Below are positions 33,968-45,757 of a stretch of 64,000 nt of DNA, piece after piece; position 1 is the first letter of the stretch, and each line of letters opens with the position of its first letter. Both the position numbers and the translations under genes were made by a program. Location: positions 32,776,552 to 32,840,551 of the forward strand of contig OX419756.1 in NCBI GenBank assembly GCA_948567375.1. The letters are read 5' to 3'. The notes beneath the pieces are model-generated. The model had not been told where the DNA came from. It was given only the letters and a program-made list of their open reading frames with translations, and ran no database searches. The DNA comes from Lunularia cruciata (taxonomy: Eukaryota > Streptophyta > Marchantiopsida > Lunulariales > Lunulariaceae).

Positions 33968-36900
33968 CTGAAATTACGAAAGTGTATGTGATACCGGATT
34001 AGAGGTAAGGACAGTTACGTAAGTATCTTGCTCTGTCAATTTAATGAGGACTTCCTGTCAGAGTAGTTATGGTGTAATCATATTACGTGACGAATTTATG
34101 ATTGTTCAGGAAGGGGGAGCGGTTCAAGCATCGGTTTTGTCAACAGATTTGCGTAGTGGGGTCCAAACCAGAACCACGATGTTGGAGTAGAAAACCACCG
34201 CTTAGTGCGGTTACAACTTAAAGAACTCCTACCAGCCAAGCTGTCAGAAATTGTCCCTACTTTGGGTTTGGTTCGAGATTGGTTAAAATGATGAAGATCT
34301 ATTAAGTAAGAAGGTGATGCTGCCCAGCCGTTAATTGTTAATTGTATTATTAGTGTTGCCTGATTCTGGATCCTTCTCATCGATTACAAATAAGCTCAGA
34401 ATCTAACATCCGAATCTGCTATTTCCTGAGATTTGTTTTTATGTCACAGGTGGTACTGAGAATCCGGTGATGCATTTGAATATCATCTTCGTGATCCGGC
34501 TTAGCAAAACTGTTGCAGCAAATGGCGTCATACCTACAGATTTGCAATGTTAGCGGTGAGTAACGAGGATTATGTAGAAGATAATTCTACTTATCTCATG
34601 TTCAGAGTTTGATTATGGATTCGTTGGCCTTGTCCCTAAAATTGTCAATGGAATTGGATCAGAAAAGCACTTGAAGTTCGTGATTACTTCAAGTGTCATC
34701 AGAGTCTTGTAAGGCTAGTCAATTTAAAACCTCCACCAGTAACCATAATTCCTTGTCCAGAACGGTCATAACAATGCTTTCTGCTTCTGGTGATGAAGAA
34801 ATCCGGTGTACAGACAATCCGTCTTATGATCTTATCCCGGTGCTTCGTCTGTACACATTCTCCCAAACACGTCTCCGTCTCTCTGCTCAAAGTTGACTTA
34901 AGGTGAATATGCAAAGGTTTTGTTCATTCTGTTAGCTTTCCGCAAGATTTATTTGCTAACCTAACTTCTCAATATGTTCTATTCTTTCTTGATCTCATCA
35001 ACGAAAGTGTAAACTGACAACCCTCACCAGCTCTCTGATGTTTACTCCCTGATCTTGCCCTAGGTTCCTTCCCTCTCATCTTAGTACGTTAGCAGCCTTC
35101 TCTTACAATTCGATATACAACTGCCGAAGCAAAGATTGACACTCTTTCTTTGCAAAAGTAAAAACGACAATGCTAAACGGAATGCATATTTGCTCCTCTA
35201 AACATGGATTTTGAATCTATGCAAACTGAGAATGCATGTCAATCTGTCTACTTATCCCTTTGGGTTTATTCGAGCTTTTCCATCTTTTGTCTAACCTAAC
35301 ACCAAGCTGACTTGATTTTCTTCAGCTAGTAGAAAGAGTATTGGGTATAGGGAATTTAGTCTACGAGGAAGTTGAGATAGTGAAGGTTTGTTGTTGCTTA
35401 TAAATTAGCAAACAAGTATGAGTAGCGTAGTAGAAGCAAGAAAGCACTTGAAACTGAGAATCATTTCATTCTGCCTGTAAAAGGTGTCCGGATAGGCAAG
35501 CAGTATTGATGGTTGTCTATAGGGAAATTACTTTCGACTGTGCACATTCACAAAGCTATGATTCAATTTGTATTTAAGTCACCCCTGATCCTACCCTTCC
35601 AAGTCTGATACAACTCAAGGTCAGTGCAAGTTTCGCTGCATGAGTTACTGAACCGCTAGGTAGACCCTAAACCCTAAACCCGTAGCAGAAACCATGTTAG
35701 TGACCATCATCAGTACCTTTCACATCAATAATGCGTTTCAGTCTCAAGATATATAGTAAATGAGAGCAGAAGTCGTTCGAAGAACGGGAGATCCAGAACC
35801 CACTAAGTGCAGATGAAGTACAGATGTAAGCAGGAATGTGTGAAAATGGAAATGAATAGCAACTAAGGAAATGGAAATTAAGTGAAACTAACAATACGCA
35901 GGCAAGCTGAAGTAAGACATAATTGAAACATGTTATGAGTAACACCTGCAGAGGACTAGTATATATCATGTAACAAGAAGCAAGACACACGACCGATAAA
36001 GCATCTGAAAAAGAAAGTCGGGTAGGACCATGGAAGAGAGAAACGTTGAGCGAAGAGCAATATACGAAGCATTAGTTGAGGATGGGTGGAGTGGAGCGAA
36101 GTGGGAGAGGAGTGGATGGTGTATATTGCAGCATGCGCTACGAACGCATGAGCCTAAAACACTAAACACTGGAGGAAGGAAGCAGAAAGGCGGTCAAAGT
36201 AAAGCCTCCACGAAAGCACAAACGACTTCATCAGTGCCGAAGTAGCTGGGCGAATGCCAGTGCCCCTCGAACCGGGTTTCTTCTCAAAAGCTCATGAGTG
36301 CCAAGGCAAGATATAGGTCATCAGTATATGGTTTCTGATTGTGAGTGTAGCTAGTCTTTTGCATTTCTGTTAGACTTACACTGCTTAAGTTGTGTTCATC
36401 CCGTTTTTTGATACTCTGGACAGAGTTCCAAGAAACGGAATTCTCCTTTCCTCATACCTCTCCCATGGACTGATCATGACTTTCTGACATGGATACAAAT
36501 CCGATCATGAATTTAGATGTGCATAATCATCAGCTGAAGTTTTACGGACAATATCTCGAATCATTTGTTCACGTGCTGAGATCGCAATCTTGAGCTCGAA
36601 GATAGTGCTAATAGTATGACTGAAATTTAGCAGCAAAAGTTGCAGATTTTTGAAACCCGCCTGACCAAAAGTTTTGAAGTTTAACCACACGGAGCTTGAA
36701 GCTAGCTCTGAATAATAGTCTTCCTCTGTAACCCCACAACTTCATCCCTCTTAAGTTTATGTCTTTGTTGGCAGTAGTATACTAATAAGTTGCTATAAGT
36801 TGTGAGCTAAATTTTGTGCACCATGACAGTCAAGTATGGATTAAAGCTTCAATTTTGGTTTCAGCTCATTTTGAAACCGAAGATGGTTCTGAAGCAACAT

Positions 36901-38100
36901 GACTATCTTTCAGATTTGGGACTTCAGACGCATTTCATTTCTTCCAAACCTGCTCGCAATGCCTAGCAATCTGATTGGAAAGATTACCTCCAAAACAACA
37001 TGTATAAACCATGTCAAGCAACTGGCTCCGAAACGAATCCCTGAGAGGTCGAGCACAGTGCTTGTATGGAAAAAGCTGTCGACCAGCCTTCCATTGAACT
37101 TAAAAGAAGGTTTTTGGGTTAGCTTCGAGCAATTAATCATATGGAGAACTCATCCTATCTCAACTAAGTCATGTTCTTCCGTCTGAATCAGACAGGCATA
37201 ATAACCACTTCATACCCTGAAACAAATTCGTATGAGAACAATAAATTAGTGTGGACTGGGCTCCATATCTAGACCATTGTACGACTTTCAAACTTTTGCA
37301 ATGCAGTTTTATTTAAATTCAATGCAATCTGAAAATGGCTTTGAAGAAATCTACATCCTCAATCATCTGACTTCAACCGTCAGGTTAGAGCGAATGGAGG
37401 TTCGTGAAACTTCAAGATTTGCCGAGTATGCTGTAAACGTCAGCAGGTACACAGTTTGAATGGAGGCAATAAACTCACAAGTATACACCAAGCAACGGAG
37501 AATCTACCTTGACAGCCTCTTTACATGATGCCAGGAGCACCACTATGTCGTTGAGCTCACGTACAGAAGTTGGCATGGTGATCAAGGTGTAAAGCAAAGG
37601 TCTTGTGAGGTCATTCTGAGTGGTGCAATACTCTACTCCGATTGAACTGCCTGGATTCAATTGGAGTGTATCCTTCTGTGGTCTCAGTTCTTTGCAGAGT
37701 AGTATTCAGGTTTGCGCAGTTTCGGCCATCGCATCCTTTGTGTAAACTTGCTTTCCTGCATAACTACAGTACGATTATGGCTCATGCTCAGGTGAGACCG
37801 AGGACAGGGTGCTGGGTTCCTTCTGGTGCTTCCCACGTCGTCCTCAATAACTCAATATGTCAAATTCACTTCGGAGTTCTTTATATAGCTAAAAACACAT
37901 GACTCTAGCCTTGACCAAACCCAAATCTTAGAAGCACCTTTTGATTGATACCAATCTGCAGAAAGATCATGGAGAGATACGATTGAGTCTATGGTGCTCA
38001 ACGAATTCTTGCAATCTAACTTAACTTTTTGACTCTTGAATAGTCGTCCGCAAAAGTAACAGCGAGATTTTCTCAAATTCGCGAATAAATGTTGTGATGC
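33968..38100. other. Low-repeat region of mixed composition; no gene established
   Basis: Less AT-rich than the neighbouring 22-33 kb. Several frames of 60-97 codons exist on both strands (for example 34096-34380 minus, 36030-36245 plus, 36899-37186 plus), but none shows a recognisable domain. It could be intronic or intergenic host DNA. Confidence 0.4.
35665..35681. repeat. Short interstitial telomere-like tract (CCCTAAA)
   Basis: CCCTAAACCCTAAACCC: two and a half plant telomere units. Confidence 0.8.
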
Positions 38101-38273
38101 AAACTAAAATGAAAAAATGAAACCAGCGTCAAACTCGCGATTGCAATGGGTATTTTTAAGGGAAGAGGATGATATTAATGATAGTCACGGACGGTGGCGA
38201 TCAATTTGCAAATTAATCCGATCAGAAGTCTACTGTGGCCATGATGAGTTTCCTAAACAAACTCACCACAAAC

Positions 38274-38312
38274 TCATGACATACCCTGACGAGAGGGTAT
38301 GTCATGAGCTTT
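38274..38312. repeat. Strong hairpin, 15-bp perfect stem
   Basis: CTCATGACATACCCT and AGGGTATGTCATGAG are exact inverted repeats separated by a short GACGAG-type loop. Weaker pairing continues outward (ACAAACTCAC with TTGTGAG), and AAACTCGCG / CGCGAGTTT at about 38131 and 38384 could be the ends of a larger foldback element. Confidence 0.75.
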
Positions 38313-39160
38313 TCGATGTGTTTGTGAGAATTACAAAACTCGCGGTATAACCACCTCTCACTTGCGGAATATTCACCCTTTAACGCGAGTTTAATATGTT
38401 TAAGGACTTTGTGGACGACGTTAGTGTACCCTATGAAATTCCGAGAATATTTCAATGTTTTTGGCATGGAAAAAAGGATTTTCCTTGTTTACAATAAAAT
38501 CTCATTAAGCACTAATCAGTGTTGAAGTCTTAATAGTTTTCTCAAGACCTCTATTAGTGTATACACACTATATAAAGTTCTACACTAATTACGTAAAAGA
38601 TAGTAGAACAGGAAATTACTTTTACGAAATGGTGGAATTGAAGATGTCGATACGCTTATCTCTGACTCCTACGATAATGTTGGGCAGCATCATTTCATCA
38701 AAAGCTACTTCGCTAGCTGCTATGTTGATGCATAACACCCTCGTAGGAACATAAGACGTCTAGTTCTTACAACTTTTTAAGGATTATGAATTAATTCCTG
38801 TTTTTGGTTTCCAAGTACTGTAGATAGATTCAAATAACATGGAGATTTGAGAAAAAGGAAAAGGGCGACCAAGTAGAAAACACCAAGGATGGGAAGACCC
38901 CATCAAGCCGGACAAGGTAGAGACAAAAAAGGTAAAATGGGGCTAAGCCCCAATAGAGTCTATATGAGAAATCTACCCTATTGCACCTAAGATGTCCGAG
39001 CTATGCAAGCTGTGCGGTCTACAAACAACTGGAGCATCCAAAGAAGCATCACCTAGTGTGATTGCTCTCCTATGGATTGCACTAGCTATTGCCCTTTGTA
39101 GAGCAATGGACATACGCTGTCTAAAATATGCTACAAAGTATGGAGTGAGAGTGGTACTCC

Positions 39161-39490
39161 CTAGCGCCTAAGCTCTTGATAAGCTCTTGCGCACTCCATG
39201 ACAAACGTGTCAAATTCCGCATCCATCGCCCCATATAACTTCAAGGCTAGAGGAACAGAGAGGTGATCTCGCTGCATGCCCCTATACTTGGAGACCTTGC
39301 AACCTCCTGCTGCACTCGCCGCCCATCCAAGGGGATGGGTAATCACTCCTTCCAAAATTGTATCTTGCGTAGGGTCCGTAACCACAACATCTGCTACTAT
39401 CACCTGATCATCTTGGACCAAGTTTAAGTTTGCTCTAAAATGTGTCATCTGCAAAGCATACAAATGCTCCCCTCCAAGCCAAGTATCCAC
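39161..39490 (-). pseudogene. Endonuclease domain of the older LINE copy
   Basis: 110 codons open. Contains RANLNLVQDDQVIVADVVVT, then LEGVITHPLGW and KVSKYRGMQRDHL. It aligns with the endonuclease of the newer copy (48540-48810). The Asp-x-x-x in ADVVV and the Lys in KVSKY fit a PD-(D/E)xK nuclease core. Confidence 0.72.
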
Positions 39491-40215
39491 TCTCTCATGC
39501 TATAACAAGCACTATGTCCCTAATAGCATCATGGGTAGCTATCTTTTGTCCTTCACAAGGACATGTGCTATATAGACCACATGATGCATCTAGTGTAGAA
39601 CCACATTCACAAGTGAGTAATGAAGATGCATATGGATGGACCAAACCTAAGCAAAACCTCATCGTTGTAGATGAAGTAGCTAGTGCGAGTTAGAATGCCC
39701 TAATGCACGATCAAGCTAGGATCCAAGAGCCTGCACCCTTGCTAGAGCAAAAGCAAAGACATGCTCTAGTAGCATGAGGAATGGATGAGTCAACAAAGAG
39801 AGAATGTAGCCTATACTCACATTGCCACTCCATCAAGGAAGACTGTAAACCTCTAGTCCAATCTAACAATAATGAAGCAAAAGATGGAAAGTCCTCACGT
39901 TCCCATGGAGATAGCACATCTCTATCTACCGCAATAACATTTGGAGAAAAAAAGGTTCCTCCTCCACCTTTGTCATATAAGTCTCCAAAATTAGTCTATT
40001 AACAACTACAAAATGAGAGGAAAGTAGGGATGTTGAGAGAGCCTAACTACCCAAAATTGCTATAGATGCCATTTCCTCCATAGATAGCAAGCCAACCCCT
40101 CCACATGAGATCAATAGAGCCATCTATCTATGTGCCAAATTCCCTATCACACATTGAAATGTCCTTGGTCCAATAATATCACAAATGACTCCCATAATCC
40201 TCCTATCAAAGGCTC

Positions 40216-41265
40216 TTAGATGTGATAGGAAGGACGGGGAGGAAGAATTGTACGGATGAGGTAAGTTGGTTGATGTGCAATACTAGAGGAGAGTATACCA
40301 AATGCCACATGTGGATCTCCTAGTAACAAAATGTCATCTACATGGAAAACATTCTCTGCAAATGCAATATCTAAGAAGCGTGTGACAAAATCCTTGGATT
40401 CTATTGGCACTACAAGAACACGTAGTCCATTTATAGATGTGATACACCCCTTTGGAAGCTCAAGGTGAGGAGAGATACCTAAAGGAGACCATGCTCTGCA
40501 ATTAAACACCTTGACTCTCAAGCCTACTAGATGTAGCTTGGTAGTCAAGTGGTCAAAGACCTGCCTAATCTGATCTTCAAGGCCCACGATGTGTGTATCA
40601 TCTGCCAAGGAGGGAAATATACAACTTGGGATGGCCAAAGTATTAGATAGGAGAGCCCTAAAGTGAGCCATGGAAAATAAGGGTCTCCCTAAAGGATCTC
40701 CTTGACGTGTACCACTAGTTGACTCCAAGACGGTGATTCCTTCCTATGAACAATAGTGCTAGTAGTAAAGGGAAGCATGAGAGCCATAAAAAGACTTCAC
40801 AAAAGGAATAAGACTCACCAAGGATCCACCAGCCTCCCTAAGCTCTCTAAAGATAGATGCAAGTGAGATGCTATTAAACGAGTTCTCAACATCCACCTAT
40901 AGGACAACCCACTCCGGATAGATATATAGGAGTGCCCTAATGCCTAGAGATATAACCTCACATCCTCCAAGTGTAGCTTCTCCAAAGTGATGCGGACTGA
41001 GGTGCTATTGAAAGTGAGAACAATGCTGGAGGACAATGGTACAACTAACCAAATGCAAAAAGATCTCTCCAATAGCAATTGGTCTAATGACTCTTATGTC
41101 CTTCTCCATTGTGAGAAGTAGACTAGCACCTAACACCCAATTGATAGACATAGGAATATCTCCTCTCTCTACTTCTATAGCCACTTGAAACAACTTGGTA
41201 AAACCACTAGAAGGATCATCTGCTTGAAAGAAACCTCTAAGGTGCTCATATACCATCCTTGACAT
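40216..41265 (-). pseudogene. Reverse transcriptase of the older LINE copy
   Basis: 41265-41005 gives the fingers region (MVYEHLRGFFQADDPSSGF, IRVIRPIAIGEIFLHLV). 40728-40216 gives STSGTRQGDPLGRPLFSM and the catalytic box FPSLADDTHIVG, with both Asp present. The motif A region between them is broken. Confidence 0.8.
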
Positions 41266-42536
41266 GCCTCATGAGGAAAAGCAAGGGGCAATGCACATTG
41301 CTTGTGCAAAAGCAACCTATCAAGACATAAAGCTGCTCAAGCTGATAATCTAAGACCCTAGTTGTAGTCACTCTAATGCCATAGGGCGTAGTGAGCGTAG
41401 GGAAGAGATAGTCTTATCAATAGTACTAGCCATAGAAAAAGGGTGTAGCGCTCATGCTGTGCTTCTAAACTCTCCCACTTGCCCCAATGTTCTACACTGT
41501 TGTAATTGAGTAGATTTGTGGTATTCTATAGCAAAACTTGTCTCCTAAAATGTGTGGCTCTAATAGACTCCTCTTGAAGGGCCGCCAAATCTCATGTCCG
41601 GAATTGACAAAATCTAGCAGCCACCTCTCTATGCCCCGCACATCCCCCTCTAGCATAACGAAGACACCATCAAGGGAGCAAGAGGAATAGGAACCATGCT
41701 AACACAAGGGATCACATGCCAAATGATCAAGTGGTAGGCAAAAAGCTTGTCTAGCCTCATCATGGAATGTGCGGGTAACATATGGAATAGATGTGGATAT
41801 GGCGAACTAGTCTCAAATAACCCCAAAATGCAACCTGCTTGAGAAGCTAACCACTCCCATGACTCAATTGATATCATTGAAACAATCAACGAGGGTATAG
41901 AAGAAACATGCATATTCACGAGTGTCATTGCTGTTGATGTGATCGCTTGCTTCACGTGGGCATCCCAAGTGGTCCAATCATAGTCCTTGTGCATCCTTCC
42001 CACATGGGTCTTTACCCCTTGCGATGACTCTATGACACACCGGGCATGGTGTATCCCGAGTCGTTCTAGGCAGCCCCACATGGGAAAGTGTAGCCATGGC
42101 TAGTACAAGAATAATGATAGTAACACATGATGCTCCTCTCCATATCTCCCCATACCTACAAAACCACAACCTTCACATCCCAACTCACATAAGAATATAC
42201 AATCTCTCCAAACCTTAAAAACTATAAACTTTCATAACTTTCAATTTTCATCTCCAAAATTTTCAAACTAAATTCCCATGAAACTTAATAATGAAACGAA
42301 ACATTACAAATGAGAATTCCAGACCCATCACTCTCAATGTGTAATTATCACTCTAAACCCTAAAAATCCCCATAACTTTCTACTCAATTCTCCATAGTCT
42401 TCAATCTTGGTACTAACTAAACCGAAATTTAAAAACAAACAGAATCTATTATTCACTCAAATGCTTTATACTAGAGAGCACACAGAAAACATATATCTTT
42501 CCTCTCCAGTCTCCCCTTGTCTCCCTAGCTCCTCCC

Positions 42537-42850
42537 AAAATGTAAATGAAAAAAAAGTGAAATGACTCATTCTGTTGTCTATTCATTCACAAGGCAGAAG
42601 CCGTAACACCTGACTGTGTGGCAAATAAATATGTTTTATCTTTGTATGGGCTTTGATGGGATCATCCCCTCCTTCTTGTTATCCTACGCGGTAGCCTTAT
42701 TTCCTGAAAGAGTCATTTCAATGCAAATTATCTTTTCGTTTCCTCTATCCACCTGGAACTCAAGACAGGAGATTCGTGGTCTTGCAAAGTTGTAAGAAGC
42801 AAACGTTCTCTGGGTTCATACGAGACCGTTATGAACCATAAGAGCTCATC
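42537..42850. repeat. Gap holding a solo LINE 3' tail (about 42640-42712, plus strand)
   Basis: TATGGGCTTTGATGGGATCATCCC, TCCTTCTTGTTATCCTACGCGGTAGCC matches the LINE tail at 49060-49116, including the GATGGG hairpin. No LINE coding precedes it, so it is a severely 5'-truncated copy or a SINE with this tail. Confidence 0.6.
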
Positions 42851-42851
42851 T

Positions 42852-43265
42852 GCTGTGGACCTTCTGTCCGATGAACCACTGACAGTCGCAAGTCAAAGCG
42901 AACGTCAGGGAGTCGGACAAAAGATCCACAGCCGGAAGGGTTAGCAGCTCATTAACCGTTGAAGGACTAAGATCGACTTCAGCCATATGACTTTCTCGGA
43001 CGGAGAGTCAAGACTAGGAGACTAAATTCAATGCTACAGTCGCAGCTTTTGCCATCTCCTTAACAGGGGGAAAGGGCGACCGCGTAGAAAACACGAAGGA
43101 TGGGTCATTAGAAACATAGCATTATAGATTTCGGTCTTAAACTTGCAACGCGTTTGGCGCAGTGCGCGTGTCCTGTAAACGCGCTTGTCATGCTTTGTGA
43201 CCCTGCTGTGGATCTTCTGTCCGACTCTTCCTGACGTTCGCTTTGACTTGCGGCTGTCAGTGACC
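42852..43265. repeat. Inverted repeat around a second solo LINE tail
   Basis: 42852-42933 is nearly a palindrome: GCTGTGGACCTTCTGTCCGA at one end and TCGGACAAAAGATCCACAGC at the other. Its reverse complement recurs at 43205-43265 (GCTGTGGATCTTCTGTCCGA, GACGTTCGCTTTGACTTGCG, CTGTCAGTG). Between the arms, on the minus strand at about 43063-43112, is a LINE tail fragment (ACCCATCCTTC, TCTACGCGGTCGCCC). Confidence 0.7.
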
Positions 43266-45403
43266 TCATTGTCATGATTTAAGACCTGTAATAAAGGTGG
43301 GAGGGGAACATCCAATTCTCAATGTCGCGACTCTAGTCTTTGCAAGATGTGTGGGTTCTTCTTAGGATTCTCACCGTGCAGCATGGAACTCCTCACAATG
43401 TGATCTTGAAACACTACATGGTATGGGGTTAGACTCTCCTCCTCCTTTGCAGGTAAAGTGTATTCCTCTATTTTTCTAGAAAATGGCACATAAGGACCCG
43501 ACTCATGCGTGCTAGGAATGGTAAATACTTGTGAATGGCAATGCAATGCTTGTTGGTAGCTGATTCCTAACCTAGATGTGTCCTTTGTACAATTCTATTG
43601 CAAGCTCAACCGCAACCCGAGATCCAATTTCCTCATCCAAGATTATCTTTGAAAGTTTATTTTCTATTCCTTACGTTACAAGAGGTGGTGAGAGATATTT
43701 GCTCTTGCTTCAAACAAATTATGCTCTTGCATAATGTGTAAAATGATGATTCAACTTATCTTTGATCTTTGTCCATCCTCATTTGAGTTCCTTCTCTGTG
43801 AGTCCTTCTCCTATGCACTTGTCTTTCAAATTTGGAGTAGCTTTGTAGGATGCTAGGTATTGGGCTCATTTTTAGTATAATCTTTCTCCATACATAGATT
43901 CTGGGAAACCACTCCAAAACTTCACACGGTAACAAAATCATGTAAATGAATGCTATACTCTTTTAAACCAGTTTTTTTTAAGTGTCACCGTAGATTTATT
44001 TGAAATTATCTGGGTCTTAGAGATAATCTAAAATTTGACAATAATGGCAAAAGACTATTCTAAATCTCATCCCCTTTTGGTTGCATAGGGAAGAGAGTCC
44101 CAATGGTCATGATGAAATGGTGGAAGAAAGGACCCATGGTTATGACAATACCATGTTTAGTAGTTCTTGGAATTTGAGAGCAGGTGGAAAGGAATCAGTA
44201 AAATCTAGAGTGGTATCGTGATAATCGGGACTTGGATGGGTGGAAAGAGTTCCCAATTCAAGAGAGGGTTTGCACTTGTGCACTCCATATTTGCTTTCAA
44301 GATTGGACTCAAATTTTCAGTTCTTTGCAAAGCCTGCACACTTACGTTCTCTTCCCGCTCCCGTAAAATGCTGGTGCAGAGAAATTGCTTCAGAGTCACC
44401 TTGGCACCCACAAACTTCTATCAGATTGAACAACTCTATCTATTCTATTCTTCATTCTTGCATAAACAGATTTCCACCACATTTCTCCCCTTGACGATTG
44501 CAAACCATGGATTACTTCCAAAGCACAACAAAAGAGGAATAGCAAACGGGGAATCGTTAATTTTGATGGTTAATGAAGGGGAAGCATAGTAGGTTTGATT
44601 TAAGTTTCGTGCAGAAGCGTTATTTGCTTGCCATGTTGTACACATTTTAAATACCCCGAATGACTCGGCCCTGTTAATTAATATTAATCAGGCATCTCCA
44701 CTAATTTTGGCACGCAAAATTTCAATTCCAGCACATCCAAGCGGAAAGTAAAAACGACCTGTAAAGTAGGCGAGTACCAGTTAAATAATTTTACAAGCGT
44801 TTTCTTTTCTGAGCATTTTTTCTCAAGTAATGTGATCACTTTTTTACGGGGTTTCCATGCATTGCCAGTAAATATTCGATGAATTCTGTTATTGAATCGC
44901 GCTAATATATTGCACCCATTGTATGTTTTAGGTTCTTGGAGTACGAGAGATCATTTCCCAATTAAGATTTCGACGTTCTCTATGCTGCTTTTTAGGCAGA
45001 TTTACATTTCTAACGAAGTTGGAATGCAAACTATCGATCCTACTGTACCTTATCGTTTGCCATCTTACATGGTCTCACACGTCCAAGGAATAGGCTAAAG
45101 GTTCAATATAATATCTCAAAGGAAAACGAAAAGAAGTACAACAATAAATAGGGAGCCTGAGGCCCAACGGTCCGTCACGCAAAGCAATTTATACAATTTT
45201 TACTTAAAACAAAATGTAATTTACATTTGAATTGTTGGTAAAGATCCTCCGATGCTATATTTGATAAACAAGTAGAAAAGACCTCAAACATGTTGGTGGT
45301 ATTATTGCTACTCGTGTACGAAGATTCTAAGCCCGAGAACACTTGTGAAACCCCTGTTTCAGTTATGTTAGATCCGTCTTAGTTTCTAATGAACCCAAAA
45401 ACC
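43266..45403. other. Region between the two LINE copies; no gene established
   Basis: The longest open frames are 44218-44589 plus (123 codons) and 43319-43546 minus (75 codons). Neither has a recognisable domain or a homologue elsewhere in the window, and overlapping frames on both strands make chance likely. Confidence 0.4.
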
Positions 45404-45757
45404 GGGAGGAGCTGCGGGGAGAGTGTGGAGGCGGGAGAGGAGAGGGAGAGACGTGAGACAATTTTGATAAAATCTGAGTGCTCTCTAGCATGTAGCCTTC
45501 GAGTGAATAGACGATTCTCTTCGTTTTTCAATTTCGGTTCCATTGGCACATAGATTGAAGACTATGGAGAATGGAGTAGAAAGTTATGAAGTTTTTTAGC
45601 TTTTTTAGGGTTGAGAGTGATCATTATACACTGAGAGTGATGGGTTGTGAATTTTCATTTCTAATCTTTGGGTTTTCATGATTAATTTCCATGGGAATTT
45701 AATTTGAAAATTTTGGATACGGAAATTGAAAGTTATGAGAGTTTATAGATTTTAGGG

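Larger units (their letters stand above)
38857..42536 (-). mobile_element. LINE with restriction-like endonuclease, older copy (L1 copy), minus strand
   Basis: Near full length (3.68 kb) and homologous along its whole length to the plus-strand copy at 45404-49127. Both start GGGAGGAGCT and end in the same two-hairpin tail. Pieces: C2H2 finger region (42169-41960, broken by a frame change inside the finger), reverse transcriptase (41265-40216) and endonuclease (39490-39161). It has far more stops and frame changes, and fewer CpG, than the other copy, so it is older. Confidence 0.82.

Noticed and set aside
36030-36245. A 71-codon plus-strand frame with a fair start context
   Set aside because: Low-complexity tail, no domain, and no splice partners; chance frame is as likely.
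44218-44589. A 123-codon plus-strand frame between the LINEs
   Set aside because: No recognisable motif, overlapping frames on both strands, no relative elsewhere in the window. Could be host coding, but I cannot support it.
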